Shown in pieces: positions 17,219 to 25,825 of a DNA stretch of 64,000 bases. The notes below the pieces were generated by a model. That model was not told the DNA's origin. It was given only the letters and a program-made list of their open reading frames with translations, and searched no databases. A program made the position numbers and the translations under genes. The first letter of the stretch is position 1. Every line of letters starts with the position of its first letter. The stretch comes from Berkiella sp964594635 (GTDB taxonomy: Bacteria > Pseudomonadota > Gammaproteobacteria > Berkiellales > Berkiellaceae), in assembly GCA_964594635.1 (NCBI GenBank), contig CAZQMV010000008.1, forward strand, positions 1 through 64,000. The letters are read 5' to 3'.

Positions 17219-20200
17219 TCACTTGTCTTTGATTATTTTCATGACTTCATCGTGGGATAAAGTTTCTTTTTCAAGTAAGGCTTTGGCCAGTGCATCTAAT
17301 TTTGCGCGGTGTTCAGTTAACGTTTGTTGAGCCCGAGAAGCAGCTTCTTTTATAATCCCATTAATTTGGTCATTGATTTGTTCTGATGACATTGAATCAA
17401 GATATTGATAAGCAACATAAGTATCTTCTTTGCCCATGGCATATTTTTTGACCATCTCTTGTGCAATTTGTGTTGCTGATTTTAAATCAGATGCGGGACC
17501 CGTGGTGAAATTATGTTTACCAAAAATCATTTCTTCAGCAATTTTCCCACCCAACGTCATAGCAATTAAATCGATAAGCGCTTCGCGACTATAAGCATGT
17601 ACCTCAATATTTTCTTCAAAAAAAGTGACACCTAACGTTTCATCGCGGATACCTATCGTGATTTTATAAAACTTAAATGGATAGTTTTTAGAGTAGATGC
17701 CGACGATGGCATGACCGGCCTCATGATAAGCCGTATTCTTTTGTTCTTCAGGTAAAACACTACCTTTGGTTTCGCGGCCTAGTAGAATAATATCTTTGGC
17801 ATTTTCAAAGTCACTCATTGCCACTTTATCTTTATTGTTACCATAAGCGATAATGGCTGCTTCGCTGACCAAGTTTTCAATGTCGGCTCCGGAAAAGCCA
17901 CCGGTGGTGCTAGCCAATTTTTTGGCATCGACATCATTCTTTATTTTAATTTTGGTCAGATAAAGTTTAAATATTTGTTCTCGTTCATTCAAATTAGGTA
18001 AACGCACATAAACACTCTTGCCCAATCTGCCGGGCCTTAGAACTGCTTCATCTAATTTGTCTAAACGATTAGTGGCTCCTATCACCACGATGCCTGCGTT
18101 GCGATCTTTATTGATATTGTCGAGTTCAGTGAGCAATTGATTCGTTGTTTGCGCATATTCACTGTTACTACCATCTCCGGTTCTCTTTGTTGCGACAGCA
18201 TCAATTTCATCAATGAAGATAATAGCAGGAGCGTGTTGTCTTGCAACTTCGAATAATTCTCGAACACGTGATGCCCCAAGACCTACCCACTGTTGAACAA
18301 ATGCCGAACCTGTCGTTGAAATGAAGGTCACGTCACTTTCACCTGCAACAGCGCGAGCTAAGGAGGTTTTGCCAGTACCGGGTGGGCCGTGAAAGATCCA
18401 GCCTTTAGGTAAGTGAATTCCAAGTTGTTTTGATTTTTCTGGATTTTTAAGAAAAGTAATCATTTGAGAGAGTTCTTTTTTAACATCGTCCATACCGGCA
18501 ATTGATTTGAAACTGGATTTTAACTGATTTGGACGATAAATATCGATGTCCAGATCCATTCCTTGTTTGGCAATCATCATCATTTCTTCTGACACTTTAT
18601 CTTGGACTTTTGCAATGTCGTCTTCCGTGATTTCTTGTTTATCTGCTTTTGCTGCGATCAAGATTGCTTGATTGATTAAATTGTTCAGTTCAGCTGGTGA
18701 GTATCCTTTAGTTTCACTAGCCAGTTTTGCGGCATTAAAGTTGGTTTTAATATTTTTGCTGGCTAATAAATTCTCAATAAGTTTTTTGCGTTCAACTTCG
18801 TTTGGCAAACGAAAGAATATTTTGCGATCTAAACGACCAGGACGCAAAACAGCTTTGTCAATCGTGCTAATATTATTGGTTGCAGCAATCACAAAAATGT
18901 TTGCATTGCGGGATTTATCGAGATTGTCCATCTCAACGAGTAACTGATTAACGGTTTGATTTCGTTCATTGGAACCGCCACCGCCACTATCTTTTACACG
19001 TGTTACCGCTAAGGCATCAAATTCATCGATAAAAATAATACAAGGAGCATTTCTTCTTGCCATATTGAATAAATGACGAACACGCATGGCTCCCGTTCCT
19101 ACCCATTCATCAACAAAAGCTGAACCACTTGTGTTGATGAAATTTACTTGCGATTCTCCTGCTAGAGCACGAGCCATCATCGTTTTACCTGTTCCTGGGG
19201 GGCCATAAAGTAAAATGCCACGTGGAGGTGTTGCGCCTATTTTTGTATATTTCTCTGGATTATGAAGCGCATCGACTGCGTCTTTTAATTCTTCTTTAAC
19301 ATCCTCTAATCCTGCCAGATCACTAAAACGGGTTGTGATGTCATCAGGCGTGATGAGCTGAAAATCCTTATCAATTTTGGAAGTCTTTTCAAACATCTCA
19401 ACATTGTTTTTATTCGTAATAACCTCATTCAATGCCGTATTCAGATCTTTTTCTGACACTGATTGGTTATTGCTGCTGGCATTGAGCAAGCTTTGATTAA
19501 CAAAGTTGTGTAGATCTTTTCTTGAGAACCCTTCAGTTTTTGCGGCAATTTCTTTAACATCCCCTTTTTTTATATTGTATTCGTTGAATAGTCCTTTAAT
19601 GACTTCAGCACGCTCGCTTGCATTGGGTTCATCAACATGTAATGTTAGATCGAAACGTCCTAATTTTAAGGCATTTGGTGCAATTTTATATAAATTATCT
19701 GTCATGCCAATAATCAGTACGGGCTGATTGTTTTCATTCAGATCATCAAACCATTTATAAAAACGTTGCATGGTTTCATTGTAATCGGCATTAGGAGGCG
19801 CAGCAGGTAAGAGAGAATCAATGTTTTTAACAATGACCACCAGGGAAGGAAAAGTGAGGGTGTCACTATAAAGCTCACGAATTTGAGATCGCCCCCTGCC
19901 ATCAATCCCAATATCTAATGCATTTACTACAATAATTTTTTGTGCCCATGTTTTACCAATGGCCAATCCTAGCTTCAGCATATCATCAGAACTTTGGCCA
20001 TAAAGCAGTAAGCCATGTGGTATGACAGTGTTATTTTTAAGGTTGGTAGGGTAGTTCTTTAAGGAATTGAGCAGAGGTTCTAATTTCTGTTTACTATTAG
20101 TAAAACCAAGGAGTTTTGGTAAATCTGTGGTGATATCAACTGGTTCTAATAAATCATAATCGAGATTATTACCGGTAAGATTGCGATAGCCCTTAAAAGC

Positions 20201-20557
20201 AAGTGGCTTTTCTGCAAAGGGCGTTTGAGGTTCTTCTTGGTCGTTATTTGCACTTTCTTCATTTGATGTATTTTCTTCTTCATGATTCTCTTTCGGTTCT
20301 TGCTTGGGAAGCGCTTTGGTTTTTTGATGTTGTTCTGATTTAACGGTTTTAGTAACCCCAAGTTTATCTTGCTTGTTATCGATGAAATGCATGAAAAATT
20401 CAAATGCGACAAAGCCAATAATGAGACAGATCCATGTGGCCGTATTCGATTTAGCTGCTTTGGTCCCTTCTGGCTGCCTTTTTAATTGGGAATAGCCAAT
20501 AATAATAGCTATCGCCAACAGGCTACTTATCAATAGGATGTACACGCTATTTGTCAT
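17219..20557 (-). CDS. FtsH-like membrane protease with three AAA modules (one degenerate) and an M41 peptidase (1112 aa)
   Basis: Order: TM 4-23; TM 41-60; charged linker 62-115; AAA1 about 145-375, degenerate, with GQSSDDML (187-194) instead of Walker A and VVIVKNIDSL instead of Walker B; AAA2 about 410-680 with GPPGTGKT at ~451, FIDEFDAL and LRPGRLDR; AAA3 about 685-930 with GPPGTGKT at ~724, FIDEIDAV and LRPGRLGK; M41 peptidase ~935-1112 with zinc motif HEAGH at 945-949 and third ligand Asp in GPASDLKSAT. FtsH is about 640 aa with one AAA module and a ~70-residue periplasmic domain; here the loop between TMs is under 20 residues. AAA2 and AAA3 keep the pore loop (FVDEWVG, FVQQWVG). It presumably unfolds and degrades membrane or cytosolic proteins; three stacked rings would be a new arrangement. 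Confidence 0.9.
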   Translation of the reverse strand: MTNSVYILLISSLLAIAIIIGYSQLKRQPEGTKAAKSNTATWICLIIGFVAFEFFMHFIDNKQDKLGVTKTVKSEQHQKTKALPKQEPKENHEEENTSNEESANNDQEEPQTPFAEKPLAFKGYRNLTGNNLDYDLLEPVDITTDLPKLLGFTNSKQKLEPLLNSLKNYPTNLKNNTVIPHGLLLYGQSSDDMLKLGLAIGKTWAQKIIVVNALDIGIDGRGRSQIRELYSDTLTFPSLVVIVKNIDSLLPAAPPNADYNETMQRFYKWFDDLNENNQPVLIIGMTDNLYKIAPNALKLGRFDLTLHVDEPNASERAEVIKGLFNEYNIKKGDVKEIAAKTEGFSRKDLHNFVNQSLLNASSNNQSVSEKDLNTALNEVITNKNNVEMFEKTSKIDKDFQLITPDDITTRFSDLAGLEDVKEELKDAVDALHNPEKYTKIGATPPRGILLYGPPGTGKTMMARALAGESQVNFINTSGSAFVDEWVGTGAMRVRHLFNMARRNAPCIIFIDEFDALAVTRVKDSGGGGSNERNQTVNQLLVEMDNLDKSRNANIFVIAATNNISTIDKAVLRPGRLDRKIFFRLPNEVERKKLIENLLASKNIKTNFNAAKLASETKGYSPAELNNLINQAILIAAKADKQEITEDDIAKVQDKVSEEMMMIAKQGMDLDIDIYRPNQLKSSFKSIAGMDDVKKELSQMITFLKNPEKSKQLGIHLPKGWIFHGPPGTGKTSLARAVAGESDVTFISTTGSAFVQQWVGLGASRVRELFEVARQHAPAIIFIDEIDAVATKRTGDGSNSEYAQTTNQLLTELDNINKDRNAGIVVIGATNRLDKLDEAVLRPGRLGKSVYVRLPNLNEREQIFKLYLTKIKIKNDVDAKKLASTTGGFSGADIENLVSEAAIIAYGNNKDKVAMSDFENAKDIILLGRETKGSVLPEEQKNTAYHEAGHAIVGIYSKNYPFKFYKITIGIRDETLGVTFFEENIEVHAYSREALIDLIAMTLGGKIAEEMIFGKHNFTTGPASDLKSATQIAQEMVKKYAMGKEDTYVAYQYLDSMSSEQINDQINGIIKEAASRAQQTLTEHRAKLDALAKALLEKETLSHDEVMKIIKDK

Positions 20558-20708
20558 ACAGATGATCGATTTTGGGTATACCGTAAGGTGTTATCGGCAA
20601 AGTCATTCATGCAATAAAGAGTGTAGATGCACTGACGTTCACCCTAGACAGTTCAGCAACCAATAAGTTAGAATGCGAGCCTGATTTTTTGTATTGGATG
20701 GGTAAACC

Positions 20709-21839
20709 ATGCTAAATAGTGGCTCGCAAAACACCTTTTGGGGTGATTTATTTAATATCGCTAAAGAAGCTTTTCAAGCCGTATTTGGCTCATCCAAAGC
20801 TGCCACAACACCTTCACACCCCAAACGTCCCGCATTAACCGTTGTGCCAAGCATTGTCGTGGCACCTACAAAGGTTCTTGATCTTACAGACGATGATCCT
20901 GTCACTGTCATTGAAATCGCTGATGATACCTCAGAAGTAGAAGAGCGTAATAGAAAGAATGAAGCACACAAAAACGCTTTAACTGTTCAATATCTCGATG
21001 TGCTTCAAGTGGATCCTAATGAAAATCATTCGGTAAGAATCGAAGGTTCAGCAAAAAAGGGTTTTACATTAGTGTCGGAAGCCTATGCAAAATACAATAA
21101 AGTCGATAAAGCTAACACCTTGAAACAACTGATGTCGTTAATGAGCGATATCGGAGAAGAAGCTTCTAAACGTTTACTCAACGGTGACTGGTTGGGACAA
21201 ACAGAAATTGATCATTATTTTGCTTTAGTGGCAAAAAATCATCCTGAAGTTTATTGTATGAGTAGTGGTACAGATTGTCCTATCGATAATTTGATAAGAG
21301 GTTTAAAAAAACCGAGCTCTAAACAAGCAGAAAAAATGAGATCTGCAAACAGGATTTTTTGGCCAATTTGTCACAATTCACATTGGTTTCTCATGATGAT
21401 GAATAAGAATGATGATCGCAGTTACAATGTTTCATGCCTGAATTCTTTGGGTTGGAATGAACAGCAGATCACCGAGAAAGCTGAAATCGTGTTACAAGCA
21501 CTTTATCCACAGGCAGATAAAGATAAACTTGTGAATGAACCTACCAGTATTAAAGTTCCCCAACAACATAATGGCTCTGATTGCGGCGTTGCGGCGTGTT
21601 ATTGGGGTGCACAGATTATCAATGGTAATGCATTGCCCAAGAAAGTATCTGGAACTTGGGATTATTCACAATATCGTTTTGACATAGCAGAGGCTTTCGC
21701 CAAGCAAGTTGCAAGAGAAAAATTGCTTGAAAAACCAAACCCCACAGTCATTGTGATTGATGATGAAGAAGAAGAAGAAGAAGAAGCTCAGTCTTCAAGA
21801 GCGATTGTCCAATTGAGAAATAAACGATTCAGAAAATAG
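20709..21839 (+). CDS. Ulp1/C48-type cysteine peptidase (SUMO/ubiquitin-like protein protease) effector
   Basis: 376 aa. A disordered N-terminus (Pro/Ser/Thr/Val-rich) leads to a C48 core at about 165-320: H225 in CHNSHWFLMMM, N245 in VSCLNSLGW where Ulp1 has Asp, Q286 and C292 in PQQHNGSDCGVAAC. The Gln-Cys spacing of 6 equals that of yeast Ulp1 (Q574, C580). The family cleaves SUMO, NEDD8 or ubiquitin from proteins, substrates found only in eukaryotes, which points to a translocated effector. The C-terminus has an acidic run (DDEEEEEEEA) and a basic end. Divergent from the three-AAA gene. The Asp-to-Asn change also occurs in some bacterial deubiquitinases, so activity is still likely. Confidence 0.85.
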   Translation: MLNSGSQNTFWGDLFNIAKEAFQAVFGSSKAATTPSHPKRPALTVVPSIVVAPTKVLDLTDDDPVTVIEIADDTSEVEERNRKNEAHKNALTVQYLDVLQVDPNENHSVRIEGSAKKGFTLVSEAYAKYNKVDKANTLKQLMSLMSDIGEEASKRLLNGDWLGQTEIDHYFALVAKNHPEVYCMSSGTDCPIDNLIRGLKKPSSKQAEKMRSANRIFWPICHNSHWFLMMMNKNDDRSYNVSCLNSLGWNEQQITEKAEIVLQALYPQADKDKLVNEPTSIKVPQQHNGSDCGVAACYWGAQIINGNALPKKVSGTWDYSQYRFDIAEAFAKQVAREKLLEKPNPTVIVIDDEEEEEEEAQSSRAIVQLRNKRFRK

Positions 21840-21852
21840 AGATAAGTGCTGA

Positions 21853-22596
21853 TTAAACACCAATGATTTTTGCCATGTCGACATATTGGTATTTTTTGAT
21901 CAGCATATATTTGAGTTGTTTTGCGAACAGGGATGTTCTTAAAGGCCCGCCTTCTTCACGTACCGCGTACTTGACGTGATGTGTTAAATTAAAATTAAGA
22001 TGCACCTCAATATTGCTAAAGTCATTCTTTCCTTTGGCACTTAGACCGCCTTTTTGTTGCCCTTGCGAAAAGTATTCTGACAGAATATAAAAATCAAAAT
22101 CAGGTAAATCTTTGTCGTTCCATGAGATCTTGGTCCCATTCATTTGATATTCCTTTGGGTACTCTCGTTTAATGACTGAAGCTGTTTCGTGGAATGTCAG
22201 GTGTGATATGGATTTTTCTAGATCTCGAAGGTATTTATTTAAAGTAAAAGCGATGCGTGATGTTTCATTGATTTTGTCCAAGTAACAAAGTTCAAAGATA
22301 TTCTTAAGGAAAAAAATCAGTACACCGAAATGCAAAATGATGATAGTCGCCGTATTAAGGTGTAACTTAAAAACAGGGTTATAGATCGCCACGATAGCAA
22401 TATAGACAAGGATATAAAAATATCGTTTCTGTTGGTAAGCATGGAAAATCATGGTCATTGCAGTAGCGAAGATCACAATGTCAGCGTAAGGTATAAACCA
22501 GGTTTGGGTACTGAAAAGTAAAAAGAAAAGCAAAAGGGACGATAAAGTCAAAATCGTCAGTAAAAATATTTTTAGTCGGTCCCACTGTGTTTTCAT
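21853..22596 (-). CDS. Membrane protein, N-terminal four-segment domain (DUF6804-like) with cytoplasmic tail
   Basis: 247 aa from MKTQWDRL at 22596; a longer frame reaches 22653 but adds no recognisable signal and neither start has a good ribosome site. Four hydrophobic segments fill the first ~115 residues (IFLLTILTLSSLLLFFLLF; IPYADIVIFATAMTMIFHAY; YFYILVYIAIVAIYNPVF; TATIIILHFGVLIFFLKN). The last three resemble the small DUF6804 membrane family. The remaining ~130 residues are soluble and unrecognised. Convergent with the Ulp1-like gene, 13 bp apart. Confidence 0.65.
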   Translation of the reverse strand: MKTQWDRLKIFLLTILTLSSLLLFFLLFSTQTWFIPYADIVIFATAMTMIFHAYQQKRYFYILVYIAIVAIYNPVFKLHLNTATIIILHFGVLIFFLKNIFELCYLDKINETSRIAFTLNKYLRDLEKSISHLTFHETASVIKREYPKEYQMNGTKISWNDKDLPDFDFYILSEYFSQGQQKGGLSAKGKNDFSNIEVHLNFNLTHHVKYAVREEGGPLRTSLFAKQLKYMLIKKYQYVDMAKIIGV

Positions 22597-22738
22597 ATTA
22601 TATGTGTACAAGCCTATCGGTAAATAACTATTGAGTTTAAATACACGTACCACATATTACAACAAATATGTTTTAAACTAATAGATTGCAAGTTAAGTAT
22701 ATATCAGTCTGTTAAAACAAGCAGCGGGAGTTACCACT

Positions 22739-23782
22739 ATGATTAAATCGAATGGTTATGCGGCACAAGATGCAAAGAGCCCTTTGACCCCTTTTCAATT
22801 TGAACGTCGTGAAGTAGGTCCCAATGATGTGCTAATTGAAATTGCTTATTGCGGTATTTGTCATTCCGATATTCATCAAGCACGGAATGAATGGGGTGGT
22901 TCACAATTTCCTATGGTGCCAGGACATGAAATTGTTGGCACAGTGCTAAAAGTGGGCGCTAATGTCAAAAAATGTAAAGTGGGTGATTTAGCCGGTGTGG
23001 GCTGCTTAGTGGGTTCGTGCCGCACTTGTGGTAGTTGTACTGAGGGGTTAGAGCAATATTGCGAAAATGGTTTTGTTGGCACGTATAATAGTGTTGAGAA
23101 GGACGGTACTCCGACGATGGGAGGCTATTCCAATAATATTGTTGTTAATGAAGCTTTCACGTTAACCATTCCACCCTCATTAGAATTTTCTGCGGTCGCC
23201 CCTTTGTTGTGTGCGGGGATCACAACCTATTCACCCCTTCGTCATTGGAAAGTAGGACCCGGGCATCGTGTGGGTGTGATGGGGTTGGGTGGTCTTGGTC
23301 ATATGGCAGTTAAATTAGCGCATGCGATGGGAGCCCATGTGGTGGTATTTACGACATCACCGGATAAAGTAGAAGATGCATTACGCTTAGGTGCTAAAGA
23401 AGTAGTCATTGCCAAAAATCCCAATGAAATGGCTGAACAAGCGAATCGCTTTGATCTTATTTTAAATTCGATTTCAGCGCCCATTGATTTAGGGCCTTAT
23501 CTGCAATTATTAAAACGTGACGGCACCATGGTGTTGTTAGGAGTGCCATCAGAAGATCCCAAGATTCAGTCAGCAAACCTAATATTTAAGAGACGCGCCA
23601 TTGCCGGTTCATTAATTGGCGGCCTACCTGAAACTCAGGAAATGCTGGATTTTTGTGCTGAGCATAATATCGTCTCGGATGTTGAAGTTATCCCCATGCA
23701 GAAGGTCAATGAGGCCTTTGAGCGCACAGTGAAAGGGGATGTGAAGTATCGGTTTGTGATTGATATGAATTCGATAAGGTAA
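22739..23782 (+). CDS. Zinc-dependent alcohol dehydrogenase (CAD/YahK-like, NADP-preferring type)
   Basis: 347 aa, standard MDR length. Catalytic zinc: C38 in CGICHSDIH and the GHE of PMVPGHEIVG. Structural zinc: Cys cluster in GCLVGSCRTCGSCTEG and LEQYC. Rossmann motif: GLGGLGHMAVKLAHAMGA. The QYC-x-N and MGGYSNNIVV segments are typical of the cinnamyl-alcohol-dehydrogenase branch that reduces aldehydes in the cytoplasm. GCGGGAGTTACCACT precedes the ATG. It is followed after 62 bp by tRNA-Arg(TCG). Confidence 0.93.
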   Translation: MIKSNGYAAQDAKSPLTPFQFERREVGPNDVLIEIAYCGICHSDIHQARNEWGGSQFPMVPGHEIVGTVLKVGANVKKCKVGDLAGVGCLVGSCRTCGSCTEGLEQYCENGFVGTYNSVEKDGTPTMGGYSNNIVVNEAFTLTIPPSLEFSAVAPLLCAGITTYSPLRHWKVGPGHRVGVMGLGGLGHMAVKLAHAMGAHVVVFTTSPDKVEDALRLGAKEVVIAKNPNEMAEQANRFDLILNSISAPIDLGPYLQLLKRDGTMVLLGVPSEDPKIQSANLIFKRRAIAGSLIGGLPETQEMLDFCAEHNIVSDVEVIPMQKVNEAFERTVKGDVKYRFVIDMNSIR

Positions 23783-23844
23783 GCGGGGTCGGCCGAGAAT
23801 TGACTCTTGGCGCCTTTCTCGGGATAATCCAGCCCGTTGTCTAT

Positions 23845-23921
23845 GCGCCCGTAGCTCAGTTGGATAGAGTATCTGGCTTCGAACCAGAGTGTCGGGAGTT
23901 CGAGTCTCTCCGGGCGCACCA
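23845..23921 (+). tRNA. tRNA-Arg (anticodon TCG), CCA encoded
   Basis: Complete cloverleaf: acceptor GCGCCCG/CGGGCGC, anticodon stem TCTGG/CCAGA around CTTCGAA (anticodon TCG), T arm ending in TCTCTCC, discriminator A and encoded CCA. Its 3' end (TCTCTCCGGGCG) is repeated in each unit of the tandem array downstream. Confidence 0.97.
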
Positions 23922-23925
23922 ATAA

Positions 23926-23953
23926 AAAAACCACCTTTAGGTGGTTTTTTTAT
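23926..23953 (+). terminator. Terminator of tRNA-Arg(TCG)
   Basis: Stem ACCACCT/AGGTGGT around a TT-type loop, with A-run before and seven T after, starting five bases past the encoded CCA. The same hairpin recurs in each downstream repeat unit (24130-24155, 24285-24310, 24440-24462) with small loop changes (TTTA or TTCA). Confidence 0.85.
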
Positions 23954-23982
23954 TGGTTTACCCAAAGCCTCGAACTCGAGTT

Positions 23983-24082
23983 NNNNNNNNNNNNNNNNNN
24001 NNNNNNNNNNNNNNNNNNNNNNNNNNNNNNNNNNNNNNNNNNNNNNNNNNNNNNNNNNNNNNNNNNNNNNNNNNNNNNNNNN
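23983..24082. other. Assembly gap (100 N) inside the tandem repeat
   Basis: Exactly 100 N, the usual placeholder for a gap of unknown size. It lies within the repeat array, so the true number of units is unknown and probably larger than shown. Confidence 0.98.
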
Positions 24083-24458
24083 GAGCGCCAAGGATGGCGC
24101 AAATCAATCTCTCCGGGCGACATTATTAAACCACCTTCAGGTGGTTTTTTTATTGGTTTACCCAAAGCCTCGAACTCGAGTTCGACAAAATTGCAGGAAA
24201 GCAATTTTGGACGCGCTTTAGCGCGGGACAAAGTCCTGAGCGCCAAGGATGGCGCAAATCAATCTCTCCGGGCGACATTATTAAACCACCTTCAGGTGGT
24301 TTTTTTATTGGTTTACCCAAAGCCTCGAACTCGAGTTCGACAAAATTGCAGGAAAGCAATTTTGGACGCGCTTTAGCGCGGGACAAAGTCCTGAGCGCCA
24401 AGGATGGCGCAAATCAATCTCTCCGGGCGACATTATTAAACCACCTTTAGGTGGTTTT

Positions 24459-25589
24459 TTATTTATATAATTGTAGATATCTTTCAAACGAGAATAATCG
24501 ATTTTTCTTAAATCCTGTTTGCTCTTGTAGAATACCTTTTTCTACGAGTACATTAACTAACGGGTGTGCAACGTTTGGCTTGACATCCAATACATCACAC
24601 ACATCCTCTACTTTAATAGTTGGATTTGAATATAAGTGATACACAAGTTTTCTTGCGTTTCCAGATCTTCGACCCAGTGTGGAGATCGTGTCATCAATTT
24701 CATTTTTGAGAGCCAATATTTTTTCAAAAGTTGATTTTGAATATATTGCACTCTCAATAACAGCATTAAGAAAGAATTTTATCCAGTGGATAAGGTTGTT
24801 TGAAGTTCTTACAACAGTTAAAGCATCATAGTATGCAGATCTATTTTTTTCTAAAAAATCTGAAAGATATAAGCAGGGTTTTTCTAGCAATTTAAAATTA
24901 ATCAGATATAAGGTTATTAGTAATCGCCCAATTCTGCCATTACCATCTAAAAATGGATGGATTGTTTCAAACTGATAATGAGATAAACCAATTTTTATCA
25001 GCAGAGGAACATGAATTTTTTCGTTATGCCAAAAACTTTCCAGATCAGCCATTAGTCCTGGAATTTCATCATGATGAGGGGGGATGAAAACAGCATCTTT
25101 CAAGCTGGCCCCTCCTATCCAATTTTGACTTGTTCTAAACTCCCCAGGTAATTTATGTTTACCGCGAGCACCCGATAAAAGTACTTGATGTGCTTCTTTA
25201 ATCAATCTTGATGATAGGGGTAATTGATCTAATTTAGAGATAGATGAATTCATCGCATGTATATAATTTTGCACTTCCTGCCAATCATCTCTTTTTTCTG
25301 GATCAATTTCTTCTATCTTCATTAGAACTTCATCAATATTTGTTTGGGTGCCTTCAATTCGACTTGATTGGTTAGCTTCTTTAGCGATATGCATACGAAT
25401 AAATTGATCAATATCAGGTATCATTTTGGAAAATGCATTCAGCTCGCCTAAGTAGCGAACAGCATCTTCAAGTAAAGTGTTAATTTCAGGATTGTTCCAA
25501 GTCCATTCAAGATTAATTTTTTCAGGAGTAAAACTCTTATAGTGGAATTGTTGAGTGTATTTACCCGCTTTAAATTCTTCAAATTTCAT
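24459..25589 (-). CDS. Fic-family AMP-transferase with N-terminal self-inhibitory motif and C-terminal winged helix
   Basis: 376 aa. The Fic core has HPFLDGNGRIGR at 211-222 (consensus HPFxDGNGRxxR; H211 is catalytic). The inhibitory helix motif (S/T)xxxE(G/N) is S75-SRI-E79-G80, upstream of the core, making it class II. The C-terminal ~70 residues (NPTIKVEDVCDVLDVKPNVA, then LVEKGIL) form a winged helix, as in the Shewanella SoFic group. Members AMPylate or de-AMPylate bacterial proteins, often themselves. The winged helix, together with inverted repeats in its promoter (25626-25741), suggests self-regulation. TAGGGTTTTCATT precedes the ATG. It may be a bacterial regulator rather than an effector. 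Confidence 0.93.
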   Translation of the reverse strand: MKFEEFKAGKYTQQFHYKSFTPEKINLEWTWNNPEINTLLEDAVRYLGELNAFSKMIPDIDQFIRMHIAKEANQSSRIEGTQTNIDEVLMKIEEIDPEKRDDWQEVQNYIHAMNSSISKLDQLPLSSRLIKEAHQVLLSGARGKHKLPGEFRTSQNWIGGASLKDAVFIPPHHDEIPGLMADLESFWHNEKIHVPLLIKIGLSHYQFETIHPFLDGNGRIGRLLITLYLINFKLLEKPCLYLSDFLEKNRSAYYDALTVVRTSNNLIHWIKFFLNAVIESAIYSKSTFEKILALKNEIDDTISTLGRRSGNARKLVYHLYSNPTIKVEDVCDVLDVKPNVAHPLVNVLVEKGILQEQTGFKKNRLFSFERYLQLYK

Positions 25590-25625
25590 AATGAAAACCC
25601 TAAGGTAACTTGGATTGTATAATTT

Positions 25626-25741
25626 TATAATCCATTTTTGGTGTAAAATAGTGGATTATAAATATTTATAGTTCATTTTAACTCATTTAAAATAGAATAT
25701 AGATTATCATAATCCATTTTTACGTGTCAAAAATAGATTAT
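25626..25741 (-). promoter_or_regulatory. fic promoter with repeated ATAATCCA-type inverted repeats (putative operators)
   Basis: On the minus strand TTGACA (25725-25730) and GATAAT (25703-25708) are spaced 16 bp, a good sigma70 promoter. Inverted repeat 1: TATAATCCA (25626-25634) with TGGATTATA (25652-25660), in the leader. Inverted repeat 2: GATTAT (25702-25707) - C - ATAATC (25709-25714), on the -10, and a further GATTAT at 25736-25741 paired with ATAATC across the -35. At least five copies of the same half-site in 120 bp suggest a repressor, likely the Fic winged helix itself. Confidence 0.65.
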
Positions 25742-25825
25742 ATGAGAACCATTCACAAAAAATAAGGTTGTTGACTTAAATTGTGTGTGATTCCACAAGA
25801 TTAATGCACTGCATGTTTTTCCATA

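Larger units (their letters stand above)
23925..24458 (+). repeat. 155-bp tandem repeat array made of hairpins, with tRNA-Arg 3' ends and terminators
   Basis: Units start at 24083, 24238 and 24393 (period exactly 155 bp, essentially identical); the first begins at the tRNA and is interrupted by the N gap. Each unit holds, in order: GCGCCA-AGGA-TGGCGC; TCTCTCCGGGCG copied from the tRNA 3' end; the terminator ACCACC(TTCA)GGTGG; the 16-bp palindrome TCGAACTCGAGTTCGA; AAAATTGC-AGGAAA-GCAATTTT; GCGC-TTTA-GCGC; GGAC-AAA-GTCC. Short frames in the array are not genes. The fic gene ends directly beside the last, truncated unit. Confidence 0.9.

Noticed and set aside
23635..24401. Open frames antisense to the tRNA and through the repeat array
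   Set aside because: They are read through tRNA-Arg, terminators and the N gap; the peptides (for example RLELPTLWFEARYSIQLSYG) are the usual artefact of an antisense tRNA.
23925..24458. CRISPR array
   Set aside because: The units are directly tandem and identical over all 155 bp, with no variable spacers and no cas genes nearby.
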